Shown in pieces: positions 25,468 to 33,507 of a stretch of 34,819 bases of DNA (its first letter is position 1; each line of letters starts with the position of its first letter). The notes under the pieces were generated by a model, which had not been told where the DNA came from, searched no databases, and saw nothing but the letters and a program-made list of their open reading frames with translations. Made by a program: the position numbers and the translations under genes. The stretch is from Desulfobacterales bacterium GWB2_56_26 (GTDB lineage: Bacteria; Desulfobacterota; Desulfobulbia; Desulfobulbales; Desulfocapsaceae): NCBI GenBank assembly GCA_001799365.1, contig MGTI01000079.1, forward strand, positions 1-34,819, in the 5' to 3' direction.

Positions 25468-27165
25468 ATGCTTTCCATCGCCACCCTCGGTCCTGTCGGA
25501 TCCGATAGCCATCAAGCGGCCTGCCAATATGCTCCGGGTGCAGAGTTGCTCCTGTTCAACCGCATTGCTGATGTCCTTGCGGCCTTTCGTGATGGTCTGG
25601 CCGATCGCCTGCTGATTCCGGTTTACAATACCCGGGAGGGAGAAATAAAGGATTATTTTCGGCTGGTTGCGAGAATGGAGCAAGGTTTCTGGGTGGATAA
25701 TATCGTCCTGCCCATTCATCTTTCCTTAGGTGCCCTGGCAAATCCCGATAAGGGAGGAGCGGAAATCACCACCATCGTCGGCCGGGGGTCGGTGTTCAGG
25801 CAATGCGACGAATTTATCGATGAACATTATCCGTACGCCACGCTGATGAAGGTTCCGGATATCGAAGCGGCGATGACGGCTATCAAGTCGGAAAACAAGC
25901 AAGGTCATGCGGTGATCGATTCCGAGGAGCTAGTCAAAAAGCATGGTTTTACGCTGATCGCACGAGAAGTGGTCGCCCATAATCGCACGAGGTTTGCCAT
26001 CATCGGCCGGGAATTGGCACCGGTCTCGGGTTACGATGCCACCGCAGTCATAACCAGGCCTCTGCGCGACCGGGTGGGAATGCTCGCCGATATCCTGGGA
26101 GAGTTCACCCGGCGGGGAATCAATATCCTCGATTTGCAGTCGGAAAACGATATCAAGACCCAGAAATTGCAGATCTACGTTGAAATAGAGGGCCACGTCA
26201 ACGACCGCATGCTGAAAGACGCCCTGCAGACCATTGAGAAAGTTGTTATTCAGGAGGACGACTCGTTGAAGGTTCTGGGTTCTTTTCCCCGGGTGGATAT
26301 GCGGGTGAAGAAAATCAAAGCCTTCGGGTTCATCGGCAGCGGGGCCATGTCCAAATGGTTCGCCGACCGGCTGCAGAACGAAGGGTATAAAACTCTCGTT
26401 ACCGGCCGTTCAACCCCCGTTACTCCGGAAGAAATGATCAACCAGGTAGATGTAGTCGCCGTCTGTGTGCCGATCTCGGTCACATCCGAAACTATCAGAA
26501 ATTATGGTCCCCTGCTGCGGGACGGCCAGGCTCTGATCATCCTGGCCGGCGAATCGGAAAATACTATCAAGGCTTCACTCGAGTCAACCAGTCCCGGGGT
26601 CGAGGTGATGTTTGTCCACAATCTCTGGGGGCCGCAGGCCCTGACCATGAAGGAAAAGAATGCCGCTATTGTGCGCACCCATAGAAGCGGATGCTTTTGC
26701 AGTGAATTCGAAGCTTTTCTCTACAAACACGGGGCAGACATCAATCACGACAGCGCCTCCGAACACGATCTGCTCATGGGAGTCGGACAAAAATTGCCGA
26801 CTACGATTTCCGTGGCTCTCGCCAAGACGCTGCGGGAACACCGGATAAATTGCGACGATATTAACAGCCATTCTACCCTGACTTCTCTCTACGGAATCCT
26901 GGCAATGGCTCGCGTTCACAATCAGAATCCCCGAACTTATGCGGAAATAATGGCCACATCCGGAGACGGCAGAAAGATTGTGCGGACTTTTGCTAAGAAT
27001 CTCATTCTGCTCATCGAACTCGCCGAGCAGGGCAAGATTACCGAACTCACTACAATTATGGATGAAAATACCGACTTTATGCCCTCGTCGTTCCTCCAGG
27101 CCAGGATGAAACAGGCAAAGGCGGTCGACGAGCTGATGAGTCATCCCAACATGAAGATTTATTAA
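25468..27165 (+). CDS. Prephenate dehydratase-like/ACT/prephenate dehydrogenase fusion protein
   Basis: This 565-residue protein has three parts. Residues 1-182 resemble prephenate dehydratase (PheA): LGPVGSDSHQAA stands where GPxGTxS is usual, and the catalytic TRF motif is T174-R175-F176. Residues 193-262 form an ACT domain (RVGMLADILGEFTRRGINILDLQS), the usual site of amino-acid feedback. Residues 283-545 are a TyrA dehydrogenase with a nucleotide loop GFIGSGAMSKW and VDVVAVCVP. VHNLWGP (383-389) appears in place of HPMFGP, and SEHDLLMGVGQ follows. The chain could lead prephenate to both phenylalanine and tyrosine. The dehydratase segment PVYNTREG replaces the common PIENSxxG, so it may be regulatory or altered. 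No clear Shine-Dalgarno site precedes the ATG. Confidence 0.85.
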   Translation: MLSIATLGPVGSDSHQAACQYAPGAELLLFNRIADVLAAFRDGLADRLLIPVYNTREGEIKDYFRLVARMEQGFWVDNIVLPIHLSLGALANPDKGGAEITTIVGRGSVFRQCDEFIDEHYPYATLMKVPDIEAAMTAIKSENKQGHAVIDSEELVKKHGFTLIAREVVAHNRTRFAIIGRELAPVSGYDATAVITRPLRDRVGMLADILGEFTRRGINILDLQSENDIKTQKLQIYVEIEGHVNDRMLKDALQTIEKVVIQEDDSLKVLGSFPRVDMRVKKIKAFGFIGSGAMSKWFADRLQNEGYKTLVTGRSTPVTPEEMINQVDVVAVCVPISVTSETIRNYGPLLRDGQALIILAGESENTIKASLESTSPGVEVMFVHNLWGPQALTMKEKNAAIVRTHRSGCFCSEFEAFLYKHGADINHDSASEHDLLMGVGQKLPTTISVALAKTLREHRINCDDINSHSTLTSLYGILAMARVHNQNPRTYAEIMATSGDGRKIVRTFAKNLILLIELAEQGKITELTTIMDENTDFMPSSFLQARMKQAKAVDELMSHPNMKIY

Positions 27166-27181
27166 AATCGATTGTAATTTT

Positions 27182-27210
27182 TTGCATACGCAAATTAGAG
27201 TGCATAATAT
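27182..27210 (+). promoter_or_regulatory. Probable promoter of the zinc-ribbon gene
   Basis: TTGCAT (27182-27187) and TAATAT (27205-27210) are 17 nt apart. A start near 27217 would place the palindrome at 27232-27245 inside the leader. Confidence 0.5.
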
Positions 27211-27231
27211 TTTCACTTACAATCAATACCC

Positions 27232-27253
27232 GCCGGTGCACCGGCAGTTTTCT
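27232..27253 (+). terminator. GC palindrome followed by T-rich stretch (terminator or leader hairpin)
   Basis: GCCGGTGCACCGGC (27232-27245) is a perfect 14-nt palindrome followed by AGTTTTCT. It could end the prephenate fusion transcript. However, it lies downstream of a good promoter and only 28 nt before the next ATG, so it may instead be a hairpin in that gene's leader. Confidence 0.42.
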
Positions 27254-27273
27254 ATTGTTTCAAGGAGCGGTAT

Positions 27274-27921
27274 ATGAGTTACAATTTGAGTTTTCTAGAT
27301 GAGGAAAAGATCTGTCCGAAATGCCAGGGAAAGCTGTCCTGCTGTGAGGCGCCGCCTATTCATGTGGGCGACGGCCTGGGCTGGGGATCGGAGGTTCTTT
27401 TTATCTGCCTCAATGATGCCTGTCCGACTTTCCTGAACGGCTGGGACCAGATTGAAAAGCGCTACGGACATCATGCTTCCTATCGATATATGGAACTGCC
27501 GGGCAGCAAGGAAGGCAACTTCATGATGGTTGGCAACAGTGATGCCTTCAAGGGTTGTGTGATCGACAGGGAAATCCTGAAAGCGCAAAATGAGCGATTT
27601 GTCCGGGAAAAGGCAGCGGTCGAGGGCATGAAAACGTGCGTCGCAGAGAAAAATCTCGCTCCGGTCATGACCCTGCTGCTCGATGAGGCCGCCACTACGG
27701 ACGCCAGGAAGTCCGCCGTAACCTATCTCATCAAATTGAACGATACGGCGTGCATCGATCCGCTCAGAAACCATAAGTTCAGAGATACCGCCTTTGAACA
27801 TGAGGTCAATCTGGCGATACAAGCAATTCTCAAAGCGAATTTCAAGCAAGAGTGCCCGCATTGCCTGGAGATTATTAAAGCTCAAGCAAAAAAATGTTTA
27901 CACTGCAAAGAAAACCTGTAA
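27274..27921 (+). CDS. Zinc-ribbon protein with N- and C-terminal cysteine clusters
   Basis: This 215-residue soluble protein is of unknown function. The N-terminal cluster is C14-X2-C17 plus C45-X4-C50 (CPKC, CLNDAC), and the C-terminal ribbon is C194-X2-C197 plus C208-X2-C211 (CPHC, CLHC). Between them lies a helical region (about 98-190) that could form HEAT-like repeats (LLLDEAATTDARKSAVTYLIKL, then HEVNLAIQAIL). There is no signal peptide or membrane helix. AAGGAG lies 6 nt before the ATG, a strong site. It has its own promoter candidate at 27182-27210 and is followed by tRNA-His, which has a separate promoter. The ribbons point to protein or nucleic-acid binding but not to a specific role. 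Confidence 0.82.
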   Translation: MSYNLSFLDEEKICPKCQGKLSCCEAPPIHVGDGLGWGSEVLFICLNDACPTFLNGWDQIEKRYGHHASYRYMELPGSKEGNFMMVGNSDAFKGCVIDREILKAQNERFVREKAAVEGMKTCVAEKNLAPVMTLLLDEAATTDARKSAVTYLIKLNDTACIDPLRNHKFRDTAFEHEVNLAIQAILKANFKQECPHCLEIIKAQAKKCLHCKENL

Positions 27922-27932
27922 GAAATTTGCCC

Positions 27933-27961
27933 TTGCAAAAGGTTTTTCAAACGAGTATATA
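27933..27961 (+). promoter_or_regulatory. Probable sigma70 promoter of tRNA-His
   Basis: TTGCAA (27933-27938) and TATATA (27956-27961) are 17 nt apart and are followed by a GC-rich discriminator (GGACAGG). The predicted start near 27968 lies about 25 nt before the tRNA. Confidence 0.65.
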
Positions 27962-27992
27962 GGACAGGCTTTTCAGCACAATATGTAACGTG

Positions 27993-28069
27993 GTGGGCGT
28001 AGCTCAATTGGTTAGAGCACCTGGTTGTGGCCCAGGAGGCCGTGGGTTCAAGTCCCATCGCTCACCCCA
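27993..28069 (+). tRNA. tRNA-His (GTG anticodon)
   Basis: The cloverleaf folds fully. The acceptor is GTGGGCG pairing with CGCTCAC. The D-arm is GCTC...GAGC. The anticodon stem is CCTGG/CCAGG with loop TTGTGGC and anticodon GTG at 28027-28029. The T-arm is GTGGG TTCAAGT CCCAT. The extra G-1 that marks tRNA-His is encoded at 27992 opposite C73, and the 3' CCA is encoded at 28067-28069. A promoter precedes it and a terminator follows within 50 nt, so it is a single-gene unit. Confidence 0.98.
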
Positions 28070-28079
28070 CGATAAGGAA

Positions 28080-28116
28080 AACGGGCTCAGGTGAACAACC
28101 TGCAGCCCGTTTTTTT
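28080..28116 (+). terminator. Rho-independent terminator of tRNA-His
   Basis: AACGGGCT pairs with AGCCCGTT, with an inner GGT/ACC pairing, and a run of seven T follows (28110-28116). It begins 11 nt after the CCA end. Confidence 0.85.
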
Positions 28117-28294
28117 GTCCAGGCGACTGAGTTGTTGCCGTTACGGTGTTGTCTCTTCGCGAAAACCATAATCTCTTGGGTGTTGCCAGGCCCTCGATAC
28201 TCGTGTCTGTCCAGAAATGAGATATTTTGTTCTAAATCGAGGCGCTCGATAAATTTAACCGCAGGCATATAGTTGATATTCCGAGGATTAAATT

Positions 28295-28323
28295 TTGAGA
28301 GCAACGAAGAGTTAGGGTAAAAT
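28295..28323 (+). promoter_or_regulatory. Candidate promoter of the alpha/beta hydrolase gene
   Basis: TTGAGA (28295-28300) and TAAAAT (28318-28323) are 17 nt apart. Transcription from about 28330 would leave a leader of roughly 100 nt. Confidence 0.48.
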
Positions 28324-28427
28324 AGCCATTTATGGACAGATACTAGCTTTTTCAGGGAAAATCTTTTACAGTACGTGCCCTTACAGCAAGTTTCGCTCTT
28401 TGCCCCTTTACCTTGGTCAGGTTGTCC

Positions 28428-29273
28428 ATGCCGAATTTTATATCAATCGACACTCCGGAAATACTCCCGCTGCTTTTTCAGCCACCTGGGCACATACCAG
28501 ACGATTGTCCGGCCTATGCTCAAGACATCGTACTGACTGTAGCACCGGAAATATCCTTGGCCTGCCGATTCTACAACTGTGCGCCCGATGCCCCCACCCT
28601 CCTCTATTTCCCCGGCGGCAATGAATCCTGCGCAAGCTTCGATGTCGAGGCGGAAAATTTTATCCGACACGGTATGAACGTATTTCTCGCATCGTACCGG
28701 GGCGATGGCCGGAGTACCGGGACTCCCTCGGTTGCAGCATTAATAAGCGACGGCAGAAGCCTTTTGCTCCAGGCCGCCGAGTGGTTGCAGTCCCAGGGTT
28801 ATTCCGGAGCTCTTTTTGTCATGGGGCGATCGCTGGGGTCCGTCTGCGCCATCGATATCGTTCTCAGCCATGGCGAAATGGTGAAGGGATTGTTCATCGA
28901 AAGCGGGTTCAGTGAAACTGCGTCAATCCTGCAGGCGCTGGGCGTGCCGCCATCCGCCGTACCGTGTACGGAGGCTGAAGGTTTTGACAACTTACGCAAG
29001 ATTGCCGGAATAAAATTGCCGACGATAATTTTTCACGGTGTAAAAGATTGTCTTGTACCGGTGGTGCAGGCAGAAAAGCTGCAGGCAGCGTCCGGGGCCA
29101 GAAACAAGCAGTTCTATATTATTCCCGGTGCGGATCACAATACGGTCAGCAAAACTGGGGGAACACTCTATTATCAAAAGATCAAAGAGGTTATCAATGG
29201 GGTTTGCGGTGTGAACACCTGGCGTCAGCGCCGCAGGGAATTCAAGGGAGGCCGGACGGGAGAGAGTGCATGA
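28428..29273 (+). CDS. Alpha/beta hydrolase of unknown substrate
   Basis: This soluble protein has about 281 residues. The catalytic triad is visible: nucleophile S135 in GRSLGS, D207 in FHGVKDCLVP and H237 in PGADHNT. The oxyanion segment is YFPGGNES (60-67), and ASYRGDGRSTGTP (88-100) is typical of the family. A signal peptide is absent. The start is taken as the ATG at 28428, with AGG 6 nt upstream; a TTG five codons earlier is possible. The stop overlaps the dCMP deaminase start as ATGA. Esterase, lipase or peptidase-like activity is possible; nothing narrows the substrate. Confidence 0.86.
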   Translation: MPNFISIDTPEILPLLFQPPGHIPDDCPAYAQDIVLTVAPEISLACRFYNCAPDAPTLLYFPGGNESCASFDVEAENFIRHGMNVFLASYRGDGRSTGTPSVAALISDGRSLLLQAAEWLQSQGYSGALFVMGRSLGSVCAIDIVLSHGEMVKGLFIESGFSETASILQALGVPPSAVPCTEAEGFDNLRKIAGIKLPTIIFHGVKDCLVPVVQAEKLQAASGARNKQFYIIPGADHNTVSKTGGTLYYQKIKEVINGVCGVNTWRQRRREFKGGRTGESA

Positions 29274-29767
29274 AGAGAACGAATTACCTTTCCTGGGATG
29301 AGTATTTCATGGCGGTTGCCCTGTTATCGGCCCAACGCAGCAAAGATCCGAATACTCAGGTGGGTGCCTGCGTTGCCAACGAACAGAATAAAATCGTCGG
29401 TGTCGGATACAACGGCTTTCCCTGGGGGTGCTCGGACGACGAACTGCCTTGGGAACGCCAGGGCAAATATCTTGACACCAAATATCCCTATGTCTGTCAT
29501 GCGGAACTGAACGCCGTGCTCAATTCCATCTCGATGGATCTCAGAAACTGCCGTATTTACGTCGGCTTATTTCCCTGTAACGAATGCACCAAGGTTATCA
29601 TCCAGGCCGGCATAAAAGAGATTATCTATCTGTCCGACAAGTACAGCGCCACCGATCAGATCAAAGCGGCGAAGATCATGCTCGATAAATGCCCTGCCAT
29701 TTCCTACAGGCAATTGAAGACCAGTCTCAAGGAACTGACGATAAGTTTTGTCCCTCCCGAGTTGTAG
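29270..29767 (+). CDS. Deoxycytidylate (dCMP) deaminase
   Basis: This 165-residue zinc-dependent deaminase converts dCMP to dUMP for thymidylate synthesis. The zinc and catalytic motif is C76-H77-A78-E79 (HAE), and the second cysteine pair is P102-C103-x-x-C106 (PCNEC). Flanking segments SKDPNTQVGACV (24-35) and GVGYNGFPWGCSDD (44-57) are characteristic of dCMP deaminases rather than cytidine or tRNA adenosine deaminases. The ATG at 29270 overlaps the hydrolase stop and has GGAG about 8 nt upstream. An open frame continues upstream to 29048, but that part lies inside the hydrolase gene. The gene converges on the 120-residue unknown, with 20 nt between the stops. Confidence 0.94.
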   Translation: MKRTNYLSWDEYFMAVALLSAQRSKDPNTQVGACVANEQNKIVGVGYNGFPWGCSDDELPWERQGKYLDTKYPYVCHAELNAVLNSISMDLRNCRIYVGLFPCNECTKVIIQAGIKEIIYLSDKYSATDQIKAAKIMLDKCPAISYRQLKTSLKELTISFVPPEL

Positions 29768-29787
29768 GGCCCTGGCGCGTATTTCCG

Positions 29788-30150
29788 TTATTTGATACGC
29801 TTCAATGGAGAAGATGTCTTGCCGCTTTTCTCTGCGGAGCTTTGGGTCTCTCCGTTTTCATCAAAGTCCACCGCTTTGACAAAACGTTCCTCCCCGCCCA
29901 TGGTGAAGATTTCCTGGCCGCTGAATTGTGCCGTCCTAAGAGTCCATGTCATCTTTTGCAGCGGCACGGAAAGCAGGGTGAAATGGACATGCCACCATTC
30001 ATCCCGACGGGTGGAGTCCCTCTCAATTTTGTTCACATAGGCGTAAAAAAGCATCTTCGGCTCTTTCGCCGCAATCAGCACAATATCTCCGGCACTGGTG
30101 GTGTCTTTGAAGGAGATAAGCCGTTTCAGTTCTTCTACAATCTTTTGCAT
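29788..30150 (-). CDS. Conserved-looking hypothetical protein, 120 residues
   Basis: I do not recognise this protein. Residues 1-90 look like a compact mixed alpha/beta fold (VEELKRLISFKDTTSAGDIVLI, then FYAYVNKIERD and WWHVHFTLLSVP). The last 30 residues are polar and low complexity. There is no signal peptide, membrane helix or cysteine motif. The start has GGAG 6 nt upstream, and that site lies at the stop codon of the 598-residue protein only 3 nt away, so the two are co-translated. It is the last gene of the minus-strand trmN6-comM operon. Confidence 0.72.
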   Translation of the reverse strand: MQKIVEELKRLISFKDTTSAGDIVLIAAKEPKMLFYAYVNKIERDSTRRDEWWHVHFTLLSVPLQKMTWTLRTAQFSGQEIFTMGGEERFVKAVDFDENGETQSSAEKSGKTSSPLKRIK

Positions 30151-30153
30151 ATC

Positions 30154-31950
30154 TTACTCCTTTGCAGTGCTTGAGTTGTTGGAAATGTCCGTGACGGAAT
30201 CGATGATCAACATGTGGTCGGTGATATGGCTGCGGGAGGTGGAAGACCTGTACATCATGGCCCCATCCAGGAGAGGATTGACGATCTTTTTCAGGACGAT
30301 GCGAATTTTCATGGCGATCTCTCGATCTTCGATGGCGATGAAGGTGCCAAGTACCTCAAGAAAATTTTCTACCATGGATATGAGTTGAACGTTGTTGAGA
30401 TAGGTTACCGAGTTGTTCTTCTCGGCAACCCCCGGATCGATTTTTCGAACCGCAGCAATATTCGCCAGAGAGATCTTGCTGCCATGGGTATCGATTACCC
30501 TGCGCAACAGTGCAGTGCTATTGCCGAAAAAAAAGTAGTCCTGCCAAAAGCCGTAGAGGGGCAGCAGGCCATCCTGAGGCCCCTGGCTCCAGTAGCGAAA
30601 CCAGGCTGAACCGTAATCTTCCTCTTGCAGCGGCAAATCGTATGTTTGCAGGAGCTTGTCGATGATGCCCTTGAATTCCTCGATTTTGTCGACCCGGATA
30701 AAAAAGATGCCGAGAGGAAAGGGAAACAGGGCGTCCCGGGGGCCTTGCTCCACGATCATGCTCGCTTCTTCGCCAAAGAGGGCAAAGGTTGACGAAGCAT
30801 CTTTTCCGGTAACCGTCTTCAGCCGATCCAAAAAATCCGCCAGCCGACGATCATGCTGGGCACCGTCCTCGATATACATCGAAAAATTCTTAAAATTTAA
30901 AGTGTTCGACCAATAATAGATCATCGGGTCCCCAGTGGCGAGAGACAGCATGGAAGATTTCACCGGCGGAGTCTGCACGTAGTTTATGGCAAATGCATTG
31001 ACTTCCTGTTTCTCAAAACGAATGAGTATTTTGTTTTCTATCCGCTCTTCCTTTCTCCAGGCAAGATACCCCAGGCCATTGAAACCGGCAGTGGAATGCA
31101 ATCCCCGCAACAGCAGGTCTTTGCCCGGAAAACTGTAGCCTTCGCCAATGGATGAGATGAACTGACGGACTTTCTTCATCGGCACGAAGATAAAGCTGTC
31201 CGGGGCGGTGAAATGTTCTCTGATCTCCTTAAAGTCGAGATCTGTCGTCAGGGCGGGCAGTTCCCCGTCGACGGTATCGATACAGCGGCGCAAATGATTT
31301 TCGTTTCTGCTCAAAACTGCAAAACCCTTCAGGAGTACGAGCGAAAAAGGTTGTTCACCAAGGAGGACTCGATGTATCCGATACGTACCGTATTGTGAAC
31401 TGGAGAGCATGCGGTTGTCGCTGTCGGCTGAGTTTTTTCCCGTAATGTCGTGCCACTCCCGTGGGTTCTTGGGCTGCATGACGACGACTGTGTTATTTTG
31501 CAGAAAACCAATGGCATCCGTTTCCGCTTCTGAATCAACCGGCTGCATCAGGGCCACAGCCACTTTCTTACCCAGGACCTTATGAAAAATCGGATCGTCC
31601 TGTGCGACTTTATATGTATTCAGAATACTTTTTATCAAAGTTACGGAGTTATCCTGAACGCCGATTTCTTGAGCTACAGCCATAAAATCAATAGACTCAA
31701 GATGTTGACCAAACCGTGAGGCGGCAAACCGTTTCAAGGCATCTGCACCTTCTTGCTGTTCCAGATAGAGGAGTACGGTCTGGGGAATAAATCTTGCCAT
31801 ATCATCTTCTTCATCAACCTCAATGCGCATGGTGAACAGGTAGACAAAGACGAGAAGGATCGAGGCGTAGATCAGAAATGCACTGGTCTTCATGAGAGGG
31901 TTCTGGGTTGTTCCTGCCTGAAGTTGAGGGATGATGAACTCATATCTCAT
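30154..31950 (-). CDS. Large membrane-anchored protein of unknown function (DUF3352-like)
   Basis: This protein has 598 residues from the ATG at 31950, which overlaps the comM stop by 11 nt. A second ATG at 31893 would begin it directly at the membrane helix. Neither start has a clear ribosome-binding site. One transmembrane segment (about 24-41) is followed by a long, presumably periplasmic domain. Right after the anchor comes ARFIPQTVLLYLEQQEGADALKRF. This opening, and the later 'FVPMKKVRQFI' and 'FFIRVDKIEEFKGII' units, faintly recall DUF3352 proteins. I see no catalytic motif. The small unknown gene follows after 3 nt, suggesting a functional pair. Confidence 0.75.
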   Translation of the reverse strand: MRYEFIIPQLQAGTTQNPLMKTSAFLIYASILLVFVYLFTMRIEVDEEDDMARFIPQTVLLYLEQQEGADALKRFAASRFGQHLESIDFMAVAQEIGVQDNSVTLIKSILNTYKVAQDDPIFHKVLGKKVAVALMQPVDSEAETDAIGFLQNNTVVVMQPKNPREWHDITGKNSADSDNRMLSSSQYGTYRIHRVLLGEQPFSLVLLKGFAVLSRNENHLRRCIDTVDGELPALTTDLDFKEIREHFTAPDSFIFVPMKKVRQFISSIGEGYSFPGKDLLLRGLHSTAGFNGLGYLAWRKEERIENKILIRFEKQEVNAFAINYVQTPPVKSSMLSLATGDPMIYYWSNTLNFKNFSMYIEDGAQHDRRLADFLDRLKTVTGKDASSTFALFGEEASMIVEQGPRDALFPFPLGIFFIRVDKIEEFKGIIDKLLQTYDLPLQEEDYGSAWFRYWSQGPQDGLLPLYGFWQDYFFFGNSTALLRRVIDTHGSKISLANIAAVRKIDPGVAEKNNSVTYLNNVQLISMVENFLEVLGTFIAIEDREIAMKIRIVLKKIVNPLLDGAMMYRSSTSRSHITDHMLIIDSVTDISNNSSTAKE

Positions 31951-33469
31951 GACGGCAGAATTGCACCGCCTCGGCGATATGCGCCGTTTCTATGGCCGGC
32001 GCCATATTCATGTCGGCTATGGTTCGGGCAATCTTCAGCACCCGGTGGTAGGCTCTGGCTGAAAGGCCCAGCCTCTCGACGCTTCTTTTCAAAAGCTGAG
32101 CCGACGAGGAATCGAGCCGGCAAAACTCCTCCAGGAGCCGGGCGCCCATCTGACTGTTGCAATAGATCCCGGGATAGTCAGCAAATCTTTGCTCCTGAAC
32201 ACTCCTGGTTCGGTCCACACGCGCTTTGATTTCCCTGGAACTCTCGCCTCGCTGGCTGTCGCTCATTTCACTGTAGTCGAGGGCCGCGACCTCAAGGTGC
32301 AGATCGATTCGATCGATGAGCGGGCCGGAGATCTTGCCGGTATACCGTTTGATATCCGCTTCCGTACAGTTGCATCTGTTGCGACGATCGCCGGAAAAGC
32401 CGCAGGGACAGGGATTCATGGCGGCAATAAGGGTGAAACGGGCTGGAAAGGTCAGTGTCATGTTGGCGCGGGCGATGGTCACCTCGCCGTCTTCGAGCGG
32501 CTGGCGCAGCACTTCCAGGACATGTTTTTTGAATTCCGGCAACTCATCGAGGAAAAGGACACCGTTATGGGCAAAGGAAACCTCTCCCGGTTGCGGAATG
32601 CTGCCGCCCCCGATAAGACCGGCATCGGAGATGGTATGATGGGGCGATCGGAAGGGTCGGGTGGAAAAGACCGTGGTTTTTTCGGCATTGATGCCGGCGA
32701 CACTGTAGATTTTGGTGGTTTCCAGGACCTCATCGAGGGTCATGGCCGGCAGAATGGTCGGAAATCGTCTGGCAAGCATAGTCTTGCCCGAGCCGGGCGG
32801 ACCTTTCAGCAGGATGTTGTGCCCGCCCGACGCCGCGATCTCAAGTGCCCTCTTGACATGTTGCTGCCCTTTGATTTCGGCAAAATCGACATCGTAGGTT
32901 GTGGTATTCGCCATCTCCGAGAGCGGAGCCCGGGAGAACACCGCTGTTGATGAGGGCAACCCGGCAAGAAACTCCACTGCCTGGGGAAGGGACGAGACGG
33001 GGATAATGTCAATGCCATCGAGTGCAATCTGCGCCTCGGCAATATTTTCTTCCGGAATGATAATGCCTGTCAGACCCTGTTCTTTGGCCGCGAGAATAAT
33101 CGGCAGAATGCCGTTCACCCTGTGGACTCCGCCGTCAAGGGAGAGTTCGCCGACGATGCAGTACCGCCCGTCCCTGCCCCTCTTTAAGATTTCAGTGGCT
33201 TCCAGAATACCGATGGCGATCGGCAGATCGAACCCGGCGCCTTCTTTTTTTATATCCGCCGGGGCAAGATTGACGGTTATCCTGTTGTTCGGAAATTTGT
33301 AGTTGCAGTTCTTGATAGCCGCTTTGACCCGGTCCTTGCTTTCCCTTACTGAACTGTCGGGCAGGCCCACCGTCGAAAACGTCGGCAGGCCGTTGGCAAC
33401 GTCAACCTCGACCTGAATCAACCATCCGTGAATGCCGAGAACTGAACAACTGGTAATTTGAGCGAGCAT
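31940..33469 (-). CDS. comM: ComM/YifB family Mg-chelatase-like AAA+ ATPase
   Basis: This 509-residue AAA+ protein is related to ComM, a hexameric branch-migration helicase that aids integration of incoming DNA in natural transformation. The N-terminal ChlI-like domain has TVGLPDSSVRESKDRVKAAI (33-52) and GELSLDGGVHRVNG (107-120). Walker A is GPPGSGKT (223-230). Walker B is VLFLDELPEF, followed by a cysteine cluster in NPCPCGFSGDRRNRCNC. The C-terminus has SARAYHRVLKIARTIADM, the family's closing motif. It is also widespread in non-competent bacteria. It lies 38 nt after trmN6 and overlaps the 598-residue protein. Confidence 0.94.
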   Translation of the reverse strand: MLAQITSCSVLGIHGWLIQVEVDVANGLPTFSTVGLPDSSVRESKDRVKAAIKNCNYKFPNNRITVNLAPADIKKEGAGFDLPIAIGILEATEILKRGRDGRYCIVGELSLDGGVHRVNGILPIILAAKEQGLTGIIIPEENIAEAQIALDGIDIIPVSSLPQAVEFLAGLPSSTAVFSRAPLSEMANTTTYDVDFAEIKGQQHVKRALEIAASGGHNILLKGPPGSGKTMLARRFPTILPAMTLDEVLETTKIYSVAGINAEKTTVFSTRPFRSPHHTISDAGLIGGGSIPQPGEVSFAHNGVLFLDELPEFKKHVLEVLRQPLEDGEVTIARANMTLTFPARFTLIAAMNPCPCGFSGDRRNRCNCTEADIKRYTGKISGPLIDRIDLHLEVAALDYSEMSDSQRGESSREIKARVDRTRSVQEQRFADYPGIYCNSQMGARLLEEFCRLDSSSAQLLKRSVERLGLSARAYHRVLKIARTIADMNMAPAIETAHIAEAVQFCRHEI

Positions 33470-33507
33470 GTTTTTGTGTTTTGAGGCGAACCGAGTAGTC
33501 GAATGAA

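Larger units (their letters stand above)
28070..28427 (+). other. 358-bp intergenic region after tRNA-His
   Basis: It holds the tRNA terminator (28080-28116) and a promoter candidate (28295-28323) for the hydrolase gene. I see no integrase, att-like repeat of the tRNA 3' end, or credible gene. An 80-codon minus-strand open frame (28062-28304) runs into the tRNA and has no family features. Confidence 0.6.

Noticed and set aside
28062-28304. 80-codon minus-strand open frame next to tRNA-His, considered as an integrase remnant
   Set aside because: It runs into the tRNA and its terminator, shows no integrase or transposase residues, and no duplicate of the tRNA 3' end was seen downstream.
29048-29269. 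Upstream extension of the dCMP deaminase frame
   Set aside because: It lies inside the hydrolase gene in another frame; the ATG at 29270 has a ribosome-binding site and gives the normal protein length.
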